Source of the DNA: UBA7672 sp965229115
GTDB taxonomy: Bacteria > Pseudomonadota > Alphaproteobacteria > Caulobacterales > Hyphomonadaceae
NCBI GenBank assembly: GCA_965229115.1
Contig: CBDDIR010000001.1
Coordinates: 62,001-126,000 of the forward strand
DNA: 64,000 bases
Direction: 5' to 3'
Below are positions 16,178-24,774 of the stretch, in pieces. The position numbers and the translations under genes were made by a program. Every line of letters begins with the position of its first letter. Position 1 is the stretch's first letter. Under the pieces are notes generated by a model. That model was not told the DNA's origin, made no database searches, and saw only the letters and a list, made by a program, of their open reading frames with translations.

Positions 16178-19100
16178 CTAGCCGGCCATGGCCGTGGCTG
16201 GGCGTTTCCCCAGGCGATGCAGGCGAACACCGCCGGCACCGAGCGCCCGCTCGGCGATCGGCACGAGGTGCTCGTGATGGGTGAAGCACAGCACCTGCGA
16301 TGTCTCGGCGAGCTGCCCGAGCGCCCCGAAGATCGCCGCGCAACGATCGTCGTCGCCGTTGACGAGTAGATCGTCGGCGATGAACGGCATGGCGTGTCGA
16401 ACCGCTCGCTCCTCCACCGCCGCGAGCCGAAGCGCCAGATAGAGCTGGTCGCGTGTACCCTCGCTCATGGCTGAGCTCGGCAGCCGCTCGCCTGATGACC
16501 GTAGGCCCACGACAATCGGTTCGTCTTCCAGCTCAAAGTCGAGCTCGAGGCCAAGGAAGGCGCCTTGGGTGACTGTCGCCATGATCGCGCTCGCCCGCGC
16601 CAGCAGCGGCGCGGCGCGGGTTTTCCGATGACGGGCGATCGCCCATCGCAGTAGCGCCGCGACACTGCGGGCCTCCACGTATCGTTCGGCCTGCGTCGAG
16701 GCTTCGGCGCGCGCGTCTTCGGCCTCCTGTAGGGCCGCCGCCGCCCCACTGCCGGACGCGTGGACCGCGACGTCCCGGATCGCGTCCGAGAGCTCGGCTG
16801 ATACGGCGTCCCTATCCTCGGCGAGGTCCCGCTGTTCGGCCGCAAGGATCGCGAGTTCGGACGCCAACTCCTCCGGAGCGATGGAGATGACCTCAGCCCC
16901 AAGAGTTTCCAGCGAAAGGCCATCTCCGGCCTTGTCGATCTCCAAGTGCAAACGCTCGACTTCGGCCTGCAATTCGTCGCGCGATCGTGCTTTCGCGATG
17001 ATCTCGGCAAGCGCGGAGGGCTCGGCTACGCCGGCAAGTGCCGCAAGTTCGGCGAGATCCGCTTTGGCCTCACCGAGCGACGCGCGAAGGTTTTCAGCTT
17101 CCTCCGAGAGGGCTTCGGCCTCGACCGCGGCGTGCTCCATCTTGGTCTGTGCTGCTTGGGCGGCTCGAAGCTCTCCGCCCAGTTCCAGCAGGGTCTGGCC
17201 GAGATCATCGCCGCCCGCCCGCCCTAGCCGCTCGAGGAGTTCCGCTACCTCGGCCTCCACGTCGTTTATGTCGGCCTGGATGAGCCGCACCCGTTCCTGC
17301 ATCTGTTCATAAGCTCCGAGCCCTGAGGCCCATTGATCGAACCCATCAAGGGCGGCCGCGACGGCTACGTCGTCGCTGGACGCCTGCAGACCACACCCGA
17401 TCAGGGCGTCGGTCAGCGCGCGCAGACGCAGCTCTGAACGCGTCTCCTCGGTCGCCAACGCCTCCGCCGAGCGGCGCGCCTCGCCGGTGAGGCGTGTAAC
17501 GACCTCCTCGACCCTGGTCCGTTCCAGCTGCTGCTCTTCCAGCCGCCGAACGAGGCTGGTGGCTTGGGCGATCAAGGCGTCGGGGTCGTCGTCGGGGCTG
17601 ATGGAGGGTGCAATAGCGATCAGCGTATTGCGGAGGCCTAGCAACCGCTGATCCGTCTGGGTGGCGACCTCGGCGGTCTCCGTGCGGAGCTGGGCAAGCA
17701 CCTGGTGGGCCTCAAGCACCTTCAAGCGGGCCGACGCCCAGGCGAACATTTCGGCCGGGGTGATCTGTTCGTCGAACCCAACCCGCGCACAGTGGGCCGT
17801 CCAGGCGACTGTTGCGTCTGCGACCTCGTCCGCCAACCGGGTCAGACCCACGTTCGCGGCCGTCGCCCGGTGCGTCAGCCTATCCAGCTCAGCGCTGTGC
17901 ATCAGATGTGACGCCAGCCGGTCGGCCTCGGTTTGCCTGCGGTCGGCTAAATCGTCCGCCTGGCGGACCAAGTCTTCGTAGGCGTTAGCGCCCGCAGCCG
18001 GGTCGGCGGGCTCCTTGCCAGGTCTCGCTACAACGTCGCGCAGACGCCCCCAGGCAGCGTCTCGAGCCTTCCGCGCAGCCGTGAGCACCGCCTGCGTCGG
18101 CAGAGCCGCGCCGTCGCCGCTGAGCTTGGCCAACTCGGCGCGGACGTCGGTCAGCCGGGTCTCGGCGTCTGCGACCGCCCGACGCAGTTCGACCCTCTCG
18201 CCATCCAGGCGCGCGAACGTCGTCCGAGCGGCTTCCATCACCGGCTCCGAAGGCGCGGCGGTCGCGGCCAGGTCCGTGATCTCTCCAGTCCATGGCGCAA
18301 GCCCAGTCAGCTCAAGCGCCAGCTTGTGCTCCGCCGCCTCGATCGCTCGCTTCGCGGTGGCCCGCTGGCGGGTTACGTCCCGCGGCGCTTGCTCTAGCCG
18401 GTCGCGGAGCCCTGCTAAGTCCCCGACCGCGCCGATCTCGCCCAGGCGCCGAGTCTCGTCTTCCAGATCCTGGCGCTGACGCCGCAGCGTCTCATCAAGC
18501 CGTTCGAGCGCGGCCCGCCCATCACGAACCGCCTGGACGGCTTGTCGAAGACGGTCACGCGCGACCTTCGGTGGTGGCTCCGAGACGGCGTCCAAGCCTC
18601 CATCGACCTTCACCTTGGTGATGCCGGCCGCAAGGGCAGCAAGATCTTCGGTGCGACGTGGCAAGGCGCGCCGCCGATCGTCATAAACGCCGCGATGAGC
18701 GACCAGGCGTTCGATATGCTCGCCCGCCTCGAGTAAGCGCGCGTCGAGCTCTTCGCCGGGCGCGGTCTGCTTGCGTGTCAAAACCTCCTCGAGCGCTTGA
18801 AGCCGCGCTTCGCCAGCCGTGATCAGACGCTCGGCGCCCGCGCGTCGTACCTCGGCGTCCAGAGGCAGGTGCGGAAGCGCCGCGAGCGGCGCGAGGTCGT
18901 GGAGGCGGCTGTCGAGGGTCGCAAGGAAGGGCCGGACCCGGCGGATGCGCTCGAGTGTCACCGAACGGCCCGCAATCTCGGCCAAACGAGCGATCAGATT
19001 GCGCCGTGTCGCCTCGGCGGCGGCCTGCCGAGCATTCAGGGCCGCCCACTGGCGTTCGTCCACCGCCTGCTCCCGCGCCCGCTGTTCTGCGTCCTTCCGT

Positions 19101-19660
19101 TCGGCGAACTTGACGTTCAAGGGCTTGGTCCGGGCGGTCGGGGCGAAGAGCCCGTCGGCCTGGCTGTCGAGATCCGCCAGCAACACGCCGAGACCGGTAA
19201 GCCCGGCCTCGGCCTCGAGCACGGCGCGCGCGGCGTTTTGCGCGCCGCCCAAGAAGCTGTCGCCGCCCTCGCGAAGCCGAGCCTGATTCAGGCCAAACAT
19301 CTTGGCGAACGCGTCGCGGTCGGTCCCGCCGAGGAATGGAGAAAGTCTGGCTTCGGCCAGAGGTTCGCCCTCGGGTGTGGTCAGGGGGTCCTTGCGCTTC
19401 TTGCGTCTCACGACGTCGATCCGATCCCCGCCGTGTTCGAGGGTCGCGCCGATCGCAAGCTCGCTCATCCCGTGCCGGAAGCCATAGGCGGTGCGTTCCG
19501 GGATTCCGAACAGCAGGTCCGATATCCCGCTCAGCAGAGTTGATTTTCCGGCCTCGTTCGGCCCCACGATGAGGTGCAGATCGACCTTGCCGTCGCCGAA
19601 ATCGAAGACATGGTCGGCGAAGACGCCATATTTCAGGAGTGCGAGCTCGCGTAGCCTCAA
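16178..19660 (-). CDS. YhaN/Rad50-like SMC-type ATPase
   Basis: Large (1160-residue) ATPase of the YhaN/SbcC class. Walker A VGPNEAGKST lies at about 32-41, after the typical start MRLRELALLKYGVFADH. Residues from about 200 to 1010 are Ala/Glu/Arg-rich coiled coil. The C-terminal lobe has signature MSEGTRDQLYLALRL, Walker B MPFIADDLLVNGDDDR and the H-loop FTHHEHL. I see no CxxC zinc hook at the coil apex, which agrees with YhaN rather than Rad50/SbcC. It overlaps the upstream YhaO-like phosphoesterase gene by 4 nt. Such pairs are presumed to process DNA ends; a defence role here is inferred from position. Confidence 0.85.
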   Translation of the reverse strand: MRLRELALLKYGVFADHVFDFGDGKVDLHLIVGPNEAGKSTLLSGISDLLFGIPERTAYGFRHGMSELAIGATLEHGGDRIDVVRRKKRKDPLTTPEGEPLAEARLSPFLGGTDRDAFAKMFGLNQARLREGGDSFLGGAQNAARAVLEAEAGLTGLGVLLADLDSQADGLFAPTARTKPLNVKFAERKDAEQRAREQAVDERQWAALNARQAAAEATRRNLIARLAEIAGRSVTLERIRRVRPFLATLDSRLHDLAPLAALPHLPLDAEVRRAGAERLITAGEARLQALEEVLTRKQTAPGEELDARLLEAGEHIERLVAHRGVYDDRRRALPRRTEDLAALAAGITKVKVDGGLDAVSEPPPKVARDRLRQAVQAVRDGRAALERLDETLRRQRQDLEDETRRLGEIGAVGDLAGLRDRLEQAPRDVTRQRATAKRAIEAAEHKLALELTGLAPWTGEITDLAATAAPSEPVMEAARTTFARLDGERVELRRAVADAETRLTDVRAELAKLSGDGAALPTQAVLTAARKARDAAWGRLRDVVARPGKEPADPAAGANAYEDLVRQADDLADRRQTEADRLASHLMHSAELDRLTHRATAANVGLTRLADEVADATVAWTAHCARVGFDEQITPAEMFAWASARLKVLEAHQVLAQLRTETAEVATQTDQRLLGLRNTLIAIAPSISPDDDPDALIAQATSLVRRLEEQQLERTRVEEVVTRLTGEARRSAEALATEETRSELRLRALTDALIGCGLQASSDDVAVAAALDGFDQWASGLGAYEQMQERVRLIQADINDVEAEVAELLERLGRAGGDDLGQTLLELGGELRAAQAAQTKMEHAAVEAEALSEEAENLRASLGEAKADLAELAALAGVAEPSALAEIIAKARSRDELQAEVERLHLEIDKAGDGLSLETLGAEVISIAPEELASELAILAAEQRDLAEDRDAVSAELSDAIRDVAVHASGSGAAAALQEAEDARAEASTQAERYVEARSVAALLRWAIARHRKTRAAPLLARASAIMATVTQGAFLGLELDFELEDEPIVVGLRSSGERLPSSAMSEGTRDQLYLALRLAAVEERAVRHAMPFIADDLLVNGDDDRCAAIFGALGQLAETSQVLCFTHHEHLVPIAERALGAGGVRLHRLGKRPATAMAG

Positions 19661-20895
19661 GGGGGTGTCCCCAGCTTCGCCGCCAACAGGCGGAGCGCGT
19701 GCTCGACCACGGCCTTGCCGTCGCCGGCGCGGGCGGCAGTGAGCAACGGCGTGGAGTCATCGGCGAGGTCGACCGGGGCCTTCGCCAGCAGATCAGCCAG
19801 CTCCATCGACACGGCCTCGACGCAGTCCGGGTCACTGGCCGCGTCCTCAAGGAGCTCGGCCAGGACCTCGGGCAGCTTGTAGCGTGCGACAATGTCTACC
19901 CGGCCGATAACCTTCTCGATCCACACCTCGCCGCCGAGACGCAAAGCGGCGGCGCGGACTTCGGCGTCCAGCCACTGCGGCTGGGCCGCCAGGCCCGTCC
20001 CGAGGTCGCCGCCGAGCGTCAGCGTGACCCGTGCGATCACCGGCCGACCGGCCTCGCGCCGTGCAGCGTTCAGCGCGTCGTCCAGCGCTTCGAATACCTC
20101 TCGGCGGTCGGACATGCGCGACGCATCGAGCTCGACCGCCGACCACCTCACTTCGTCCAGAGCGTGGTGCTCCAGATGGGCCACCCGGCCTTGTTCGACG
20201 CGCACGACGACGGCACCCTTTGGTCCGGTCTCCCGAGCGTGGCGCCCCTGTAGGTTGCCGGGATAAACAACATGCGGATACCGATGCATGACGTCGTGCT
20301 GATGGACATGGCCAAGCGCCCAGTAGTCGTGGCCGCTGCCGGTCAGTTCCGCCAATTTGCACGGGGCGTAGGGCGCGTGGGCGTGCCCGCCCTCCAAGGC
20401 GGTGTGAAGCAGCGCGATGTTGAACATTCCCGACACCGGCGGGCCATAACCGGCGGCGAGGTTGTCGTAGGTCGCCGCCGTTGCGAAGCTCTGGCCATGG
20501 AGCGCGACCCCGAGCTCGGGCAGGATATGGGTACGGCAGGCCTTGGCGTCGAACACCACCACACCCTTGGGCATTTCCAGGTGCCGGGTGATGCGGTTCT
20601 CAGCGTCGTGGTTGCCGTGGATGATGAAGACCTGAATCCCCGCCGTGGTCAGGCGCGCGAACTGCTCCACCGCAAAGAGGCCCGTGCGCATCTCCCGCCA
20701 GGTCCCGTCGTAAAGGTCGCCGGCAATGACGACGAAGGCGGCCTGCTCCTCGATCGCAAGATCCACCAGGTTCGAGAGCGCCGCCCGGGTCGCGTCCCTT
20801 ACCCTGCCGATCGGCACGCCGTCAGATCTCGACAGCCCAATCATCGGGCTGTCGAGATGAATGTCGGCCGCGTGAAGGAAGGTAAAATCGCCCAT
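19657..20895 (-). CDS. YhaO/SbcD/Mre11-like metallophosphoesterase
   Basis: Nuclease partner of the YhaN-like ATPase. Phosphoesterase motifs are in order: HAADIHLDSP, VIAGDLYDG, HGNHDAE, LLHTALEG and ALGHVHQHDV, all metal ligands present. The C-terminal third is an ATPase-binding capping region. ATG 20895 (MGDFTFLHAAD) was chosen; the upstream 25 codons look non-coding. It is divergent from the 21038 gene across a 140-bp gap with a strong dyad. Together the pair should form an Mre11-Rad50-like complex acting on DNA ends. Confidence 0.85.
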   Translation of the reverse strand: MGDFTFLHAADIHLDSPMIGLSRSDGVPIGRVRDATRAALSNLVDLAIEEQAAFVVIAGDLYDGTWREMRTGLFAVEQFARLTTAGIQVFIIHGNHDAENRITRHLEMPKGVVVFDAKACRTHILPELGVALHGQSFATAATYDNLAAGYGPPVSGMFNIALLHTALEGGHAHAPYAPCKLAELTGSGHDYWALGHVHQHDVMHRYPHVVYPGNLQGRHARETGPKGAVVVRVEQGRVAHLEHHALDEVRWSAVELDASRMSDRREVFEALDDALNAARREAGRPVIARVTLTLGGDLGTGLAAQPQWLDAEVRAAALRLGGEVWIEKVIGRVDIVARYKLPEVLAELLEDAASDPDCVEAVSMELADLLAKAPVDLADDSTPLLTAARAGDGKAVVEHALRLLAAKLGTPP

Positions 20896-20995
20896 CGGAG
20901 GGAAGCATACCCGGAATCGGTGTGGGGGCGACAAGGGCCGACGGCGAGGGCGAGATTTTGGGCCCCACAACGATTGCAGGATTCTTCAGCGAGAT

Positions 20996-21025
20996 TATAT
21001 GTGATAAAGGACATTATCACATATA
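20996..21025. promoter_or_regulatory. perfect inverted-repeat operator in divergent promoter
   Basis: Arms TATATGTGATAA and TTATCACATATA match over all 12 bp around a 6-bp spacer. The dyad sits 12 bp before the 21038 start and about 100 bp before the YhaO start, in a locally AT-rich patch. It is the cleanest operator in the window and should control one or both genes; the binding regulator is unknown. Confidence 0.8.
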
Positions 21026-21037
21026 CGAGGGATGGGC

Positions 21038-21565
21038 GTGGGGCGCTATCTGGAAGTCCGGACGATCGGCGACGTGGAGCAGCACCTCGCGGCGATCCGC
21101 GCGTCGGCCGCGCGGGCGCAAAGCTGGATCGCCGCCCAAAGCGGTGACCCCCTCGATCTCCTGCGGCGCATGAAATTTGAGCCGGTCGGATTTCACCCGA
21201 TCGAGGACCGGCCTCTCAACGTCGTCGAGCAGATCAACCAGACCTGGACCTACGCCGTCGCGCTCTCGGCCGCGCGCGTTCTGCTGGAGCTGCATCCGGA
21301 AGCCGGGGGCTTCAAGGTCGCGCCAGGCGCCCACATGGCGCTGCCGCTCGACATTATGAGTGAGGAACCCGGCCTGGTCGGCGCGGAAACCTTCGCCGCC
21401 GTCCACCCACGCAACAATGGGAAACTCGCGGCGGATCTGGCCAAGCTGGCTGATCGACCGGAGACGCACCGCTACGTCTTCTTCATGTCGCCGCGTCACC
21501 CCAGCGCCCAGCGCCAGCCGGCCTTAGAGCGCGATGGCGTCCAGGTCTGGTCGGTCGATGTCTGA
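21038..21565 (+). CDS. unrecognised protein, possible PD-(D/E)XK-like fold
   Basis: Protein of about 175 residues that I cannot assign to a family. GTG 21038 is preferred because GAGGG lies about 6 nt upstream; ATG 21032 is in frame but too close to it. The second half shows a pattern that recalls restriction-like nucleases: LPLDIMSEEP, then VGAETFAAVHPRNNGKLAADLAKL, then HRYVFFMSP. This gives a possible D...ExF...K arrangement, but it is only a resemblance. Its stop lies inside the start of the recombinase gene (8-nt overlap), so they are co-expressed and probably controlled by the upstream operator. Confidence 0.6.
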   Translation: MGRYLEVRTIGDVEQHLAAIRASAARAQSWIAAQSGDPLDLLRRMKFEPVGFHPIEDRPLNVVEQINQTWTYAVALSAARVLLELHPEAGGFKVAPGAHMALPLDIMSEEPGLVGAETFAAVHPRNNGKLAADLAKLADRPETHRYVFFMSPRHPSAQRQPALERDGVQVWSVDV

Positions 21566-22526
21566 CCTGGCACCCATCGTCGCCCGCCGCCCGCGCGATG
21601 CGGTTCCCGCTCTGGTCGCCGTCGCCGGCGAGCGCGCGCAGATCCGCTTCCTGGAATTCTTCGCCGCCAACATCCGCAACGCCAACACCAGGCGGGCCTA
21701 TGCCCGCGCCGTGGTCGATTTCCTGGCCTGGTGCGAGGGCAGGGGGGTGACCTCGGTCACTGGCGTTCAACCGCTCCATGTCGGCGCCTACATAGAGGCG
21801 TTGAGCCTTTCGAGATCGGCGCCAACGGCGAAGCAGCACCTGGCCGCGATCCGCCATCTGTTCGACTGGCTGGTGATGGGCCAGGTCGTGCCGCTGAATC
21901 CGGCCGCCTCGGTGCGCGGACCATCCCATAGCGTTCGCCGGGGAAAGACTCCGGTGCTCGACCCGAGCGAGGCGCGCCAGCTCCTCGATGCGATCGACAT
22001 ATCGACGCCGGCCGGCCTGCGCGACCGGGCGCTGATCGGGCTGATGGTGTTCAGCTTCGCGCGCGTCGGCGCCGCCTTAGCGATGAAGGTTGAGGACGTT
22101 TACGTCCAGAATCGGCGGCTCTGGCTCCGGCTTCACGAGAAGGGGGGCAAGCGCCACGAAATGCCCTGCCACCACACTCTGGAGACCTATCTGGACGCCT
22201 ATCTCGACGGCTGCGCCTTGCGCGGCGATCCGAAGGGACCGCTGTTCCGCACCATTGAGCGGGGGAGGGCGGTGCTGACCGCCACGCCGCTGCCCCAGGC
22301 CAACGCCTACGCCATGATCGGCCGCCGGGCCGCCGCGGCCGGCATTGCCACGAAGATCGGAAACCACACTTTCCGGGCGACCGGTATCACGGCCTACCTC
22401 AAGAACGGCGGCACGTTGGAGAACGCGGCGGCGATGGCCAATCACGCTTCGACCCGCACCACACAGCTGTATGATCGACGAACCGACCAGGTCAGCCTCG
22501 ATGAGATCGAACGGGTGCGAATTTGA
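21558..22526 (+). CDS. tyrosine recombinase/integrase (XerC/D-like)
   Basis: Site-specific recombinase of 322 residues. The N-terminal SAM-like DNA-binding domain covers about residues 25-115 (ANTRRAYARAVVDFLAWCE). The catalytic domain has the first Arg in VFSFARVGAAL, HxxR in NHTFRATG, the His of ANHAST and the nucleophile Tyr in TTQLYDRR, so it looks active. It overlaps the preceding unknown gene by 8 nt. It lies between two defence modules and may have mobilised part of the island; no attachment site was identified. The start MSDLAP is the best fit. Confidence 0.88.
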   Translation: MSDLAPIVARRPRDAVPALVAVAGERAQIRFLEFFAANIRNANTRRAYARAVVDFLAWCEGRGVTSVTGVQPLHVGAYIEALSLSRSAPTAKQHLAAIRHLFDWLVMGQVVPLNPAASVRGPSHSVRRGKTPVLDPSEARQLLDAIDISTPAGLRDRALIGLMVFSFARVGAALAMKVEDVYVQNRRLWLRLHEKGGKRHEMPCHHTLETYLDAYLDGCALRGDPKGPLFRTIERGRAVLTATPLPQANAYAMIGRRAAAAGIATKIGNHTFRATGITAYLKNGGTLENAAAMANHASTRTTQLYDRRTDQVSLDEIERVRI

Positions 22527-22728
22527 GTTGGCCATGTAGACCGGGCGCCGCGTTCCCGCGCGATAGGGTAGGGGCACCTGACTGCCCAGTTCACTCCCTC
22601 GCCGCACGAAGCGCAATGGTGGCCTTTAAGCGTGGCCGTTCTGGTGACACAACCGCGTTTGCGCCAAGTCGGGCGGCGCGCTCGCAAGAGCAAGAAGCGC
22701 GGGGCGAGCGCGCTATCTGGGGATGGGA

Positions 22729-24774
22729 ATGAAGAGTTTGTTAGATCAGCTTCCGTCGATCGTGGCGGAGGGCAAGCGTGAAGCCGAGCGAGTAATGGAG
22801 CGCGCCGAAAGCAATTTTCGGCTCGGGCTTCAGACCCGAGAGTTGGTGATCCCCTCGAAGGACAGCAACTGGCAGGACCTGTTGAAGGGTACGAAGGATC
22901 CAGCATCAGACCTCGCGACTGAATTTCCAAATCGATTGATCTATGGTGACAATTTGCTGGCTATGGCCGCGCTGTTGGCGGGAGATGGCTCGCGGCCAAG
23001 TCTCCGCGGTAAGGTCGATCTAGTTTATATTGACCCACCGTTTGACAGTAAGGCCGACTATAGGATGAAGATCGACATCCTTGGCGCGGGTGTGGAGCAA
23101 AAGCCGACTGTAATCGAGCAATTTGCATATGCCGATACGTGGAAGAATGGCACTCACAGCTACCTCGAAATGCTTGTGCCGCGATTTTTTCTCATCAGAG
23201 AACTTCTCTCTGATCGAGGGTCCGTTTACGTCCATGTCGGCCCTAATGTATCCAGTTGGGTTGAGGTTATTTTGGACGGCGTGTTCGGGGATGTACACGG
23301 GGCATCAATTTGCTGGAAACGTGTAACCGCGCACGGTGACAGTCAGCGATGGGGCACGGTTCATGACGCCATAATTTGGCGAACCAAATCAGATGATTTC
23401 ATTTGGAATGGTCAGTATGAACCGTATAGCCAAGAATATATTCGGTCAAAATATACCCAGAAGACAGCTGACGGACGGTCATATCGTCTAGATAACCTCA
23501 CAAGTCCTAATCCGCGACCCAACATGACCTATGTTTGGCGTGAGTGCGAGCCGCCAACAAACGGATGGCGGTACGAGCTCGGCACCATGGAACGGCTGTA
23601 TGCAGAGGGGCGTATCGAGCTCCCAAGGAAGCCCGGTGGGCGTCCACAACTTCGCAGATTTCTGGACGAAGGAGAGGGCGTTCCGCTCGGGTCAGTCTGG
23701 ACCGACGTCTTTCCGGTAAATTCGCAAGCGAAAGAACGGTTGGCTTACGACACGCAGAAGCCCGAGGCGCTTATCGAGCGAATTATCAAGGCCTCTTCTG
23801 TCGAGGGCTCGATCGTTGCTGATTTGTTTGTTGGATCCGGAACGACGCCGGGGGTCGCAGAGCGTCTCGGTAGACGTTGGATTGCATCTGATTTGGGAAA
23901 ACCTGCCTGCATGGTCACGCGAAAGCGACTCATCGACCAGGATGCGGGTCCGTTTCTCTACCAACACATCGGAGACTACCAAGTCGAGCAAATGCGCTCG
24001 ACGATGGGCGCGCGCTTCCGGATCGGAGACCTAGCGGAAATCGTCCTGGGACTCTTCGGCGCCCTACCGCTGCCTGTCGATGAAAACCCGAACAAGAATA
24101 TGGGCCGCATAGCCGGGGGGAGCAAAACCCTGGTGCTCGCCGACAGCCCGAACAAGATGACAGGCCTCGCTACGCTGCGCCGCGCAATCGAAATTCGCGA
24201 CAATCTCATGGGCGGGTGGGACAAGGTGGTCGTTTTGGGCTGGAACTTCTCGCCAACCATCGGCCACGACATTGAAGCATTGGGGCAAGGTGATCGGCTG
24301 GAGGTGCTTGTCATTCCGCCCGATCTACTCGATCGGCTCAAGAAAAAGGGCCACAAGCTGAAAGCCGACGAGGTGCGCTTCTCGTCGCTCCAGTACCTCA
24401 AGCTTGGTGAGGTCGTCCGAAAACGAGAGGATAGGGGAGAGGCCATGACGGTCTCCATCGCCAACTATGTGCTGCTCTCACCAGACGCGCTGAATCTCGA
24501 CGATGCAAATCGGGACAAGCTGCAGGCTGTCATCAACGCTGATCCAATGGCGCTGATCGAATATTGGAGCGTCGATCCCGACTATGACGGGGAGGTGTTT
24601 CGCTCGGTCTGGCAGGACTATCGCGGCAACACCGAAAATGACGCTGATCCTTACCGCGTTGTCACGACCGCCCGCCTCACGGGGCTTCCGAAAAAGGAGG
24701 GCAAGCGCCAGGTCTGCGTGCGCGTCGTCGACGTGTTCGGTTTTGAAGCCGAAGCCATGATCGAGGTAGCGTGA
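22729..24774 (+). CDS. mod: type III restriction-modification methyltransferase (Mod)
   Basis: Adenine-N6 methyltransferase and specificity subunit of a type III system. Motif order is beta class: DPPF in LVYIDPPFDSK comes first, the target-recognition region follows, then the SAM motif FVGSGTTPGVAERLG. The 681-residue length is normal for Mod. ATG 22729 has GGGGA 6 nt upstream; ATG 22723 is also possible. From the start to about 23990 the gene is visibly AT-richer with rare-looking codons, while the last 780 bp are GC-rich like the rest of the island, which suggests exchange of the specificity part. Its stop overlaps the res start. Confidence 0.9.
   Translation: MKSLLDQLPSIVAEGKREAERVMERAESNFRLGLQTRELVIPSKDSNWQDLLKGTKDPASDLATEFPNRLIYGDNLLAMAALLAGDGSRPSLRGKVDLVYIDPPFDSKADYRMKIDILGAGVEQKPTVIEQFAYADTWKNGTHSYLEMLVPRFFLIRELLSDRGSVYVHVGPNVSSWVEVILDGVFGDVHGASICWKRVTAHGDSQRWGTVHDAIIWRTKSDDFIWNGQYEPYSQEYIRSKYTQKTADGRSYRLDNLTSPNPRPNMTYVWRECEPPTNGWRYELGTMERLYAEGRIELPRKPGGRPQLRRFLDEGEGVPLGSVWTDVFPVNSQAKERLAYDTQKPEALIERIIKASSVEGSIVADLFVGSGTTPGVAERLGRRWIASDLGKPACMVTRKRLIDQDAGPFLYQHIGDYQVEQMRSTMGARFRIGDLAEIVLGLFGALPLPVDENPNKNMGRIAGGSKTLVLADSPNKMTGLATLRRAIEIRDNLMGGWDKVVVLGWNFSPTIGHDIEALGQGDRLEVLVIPPDLLDRLKKKGHKLKADEVRFSSLQYLKLGEVVRKREDRGEAMTVSIANYVLLSPDALNLDDANRDKLQAVINADPMALIEYWSVDPDYDGEVFRSVWQDYRGNTENDADPYRVVTTARLTGLPKKEGKRQVCVRVVDVFGFEAEAMIEVA

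Noticed and set aside
21558..22526. Tyrosine recombinase as the integrase of a full ICE covering the window
   Set aside because: No matching attachment sites were found, and parB plus parS-like sites point to a plasmid backbone instead.
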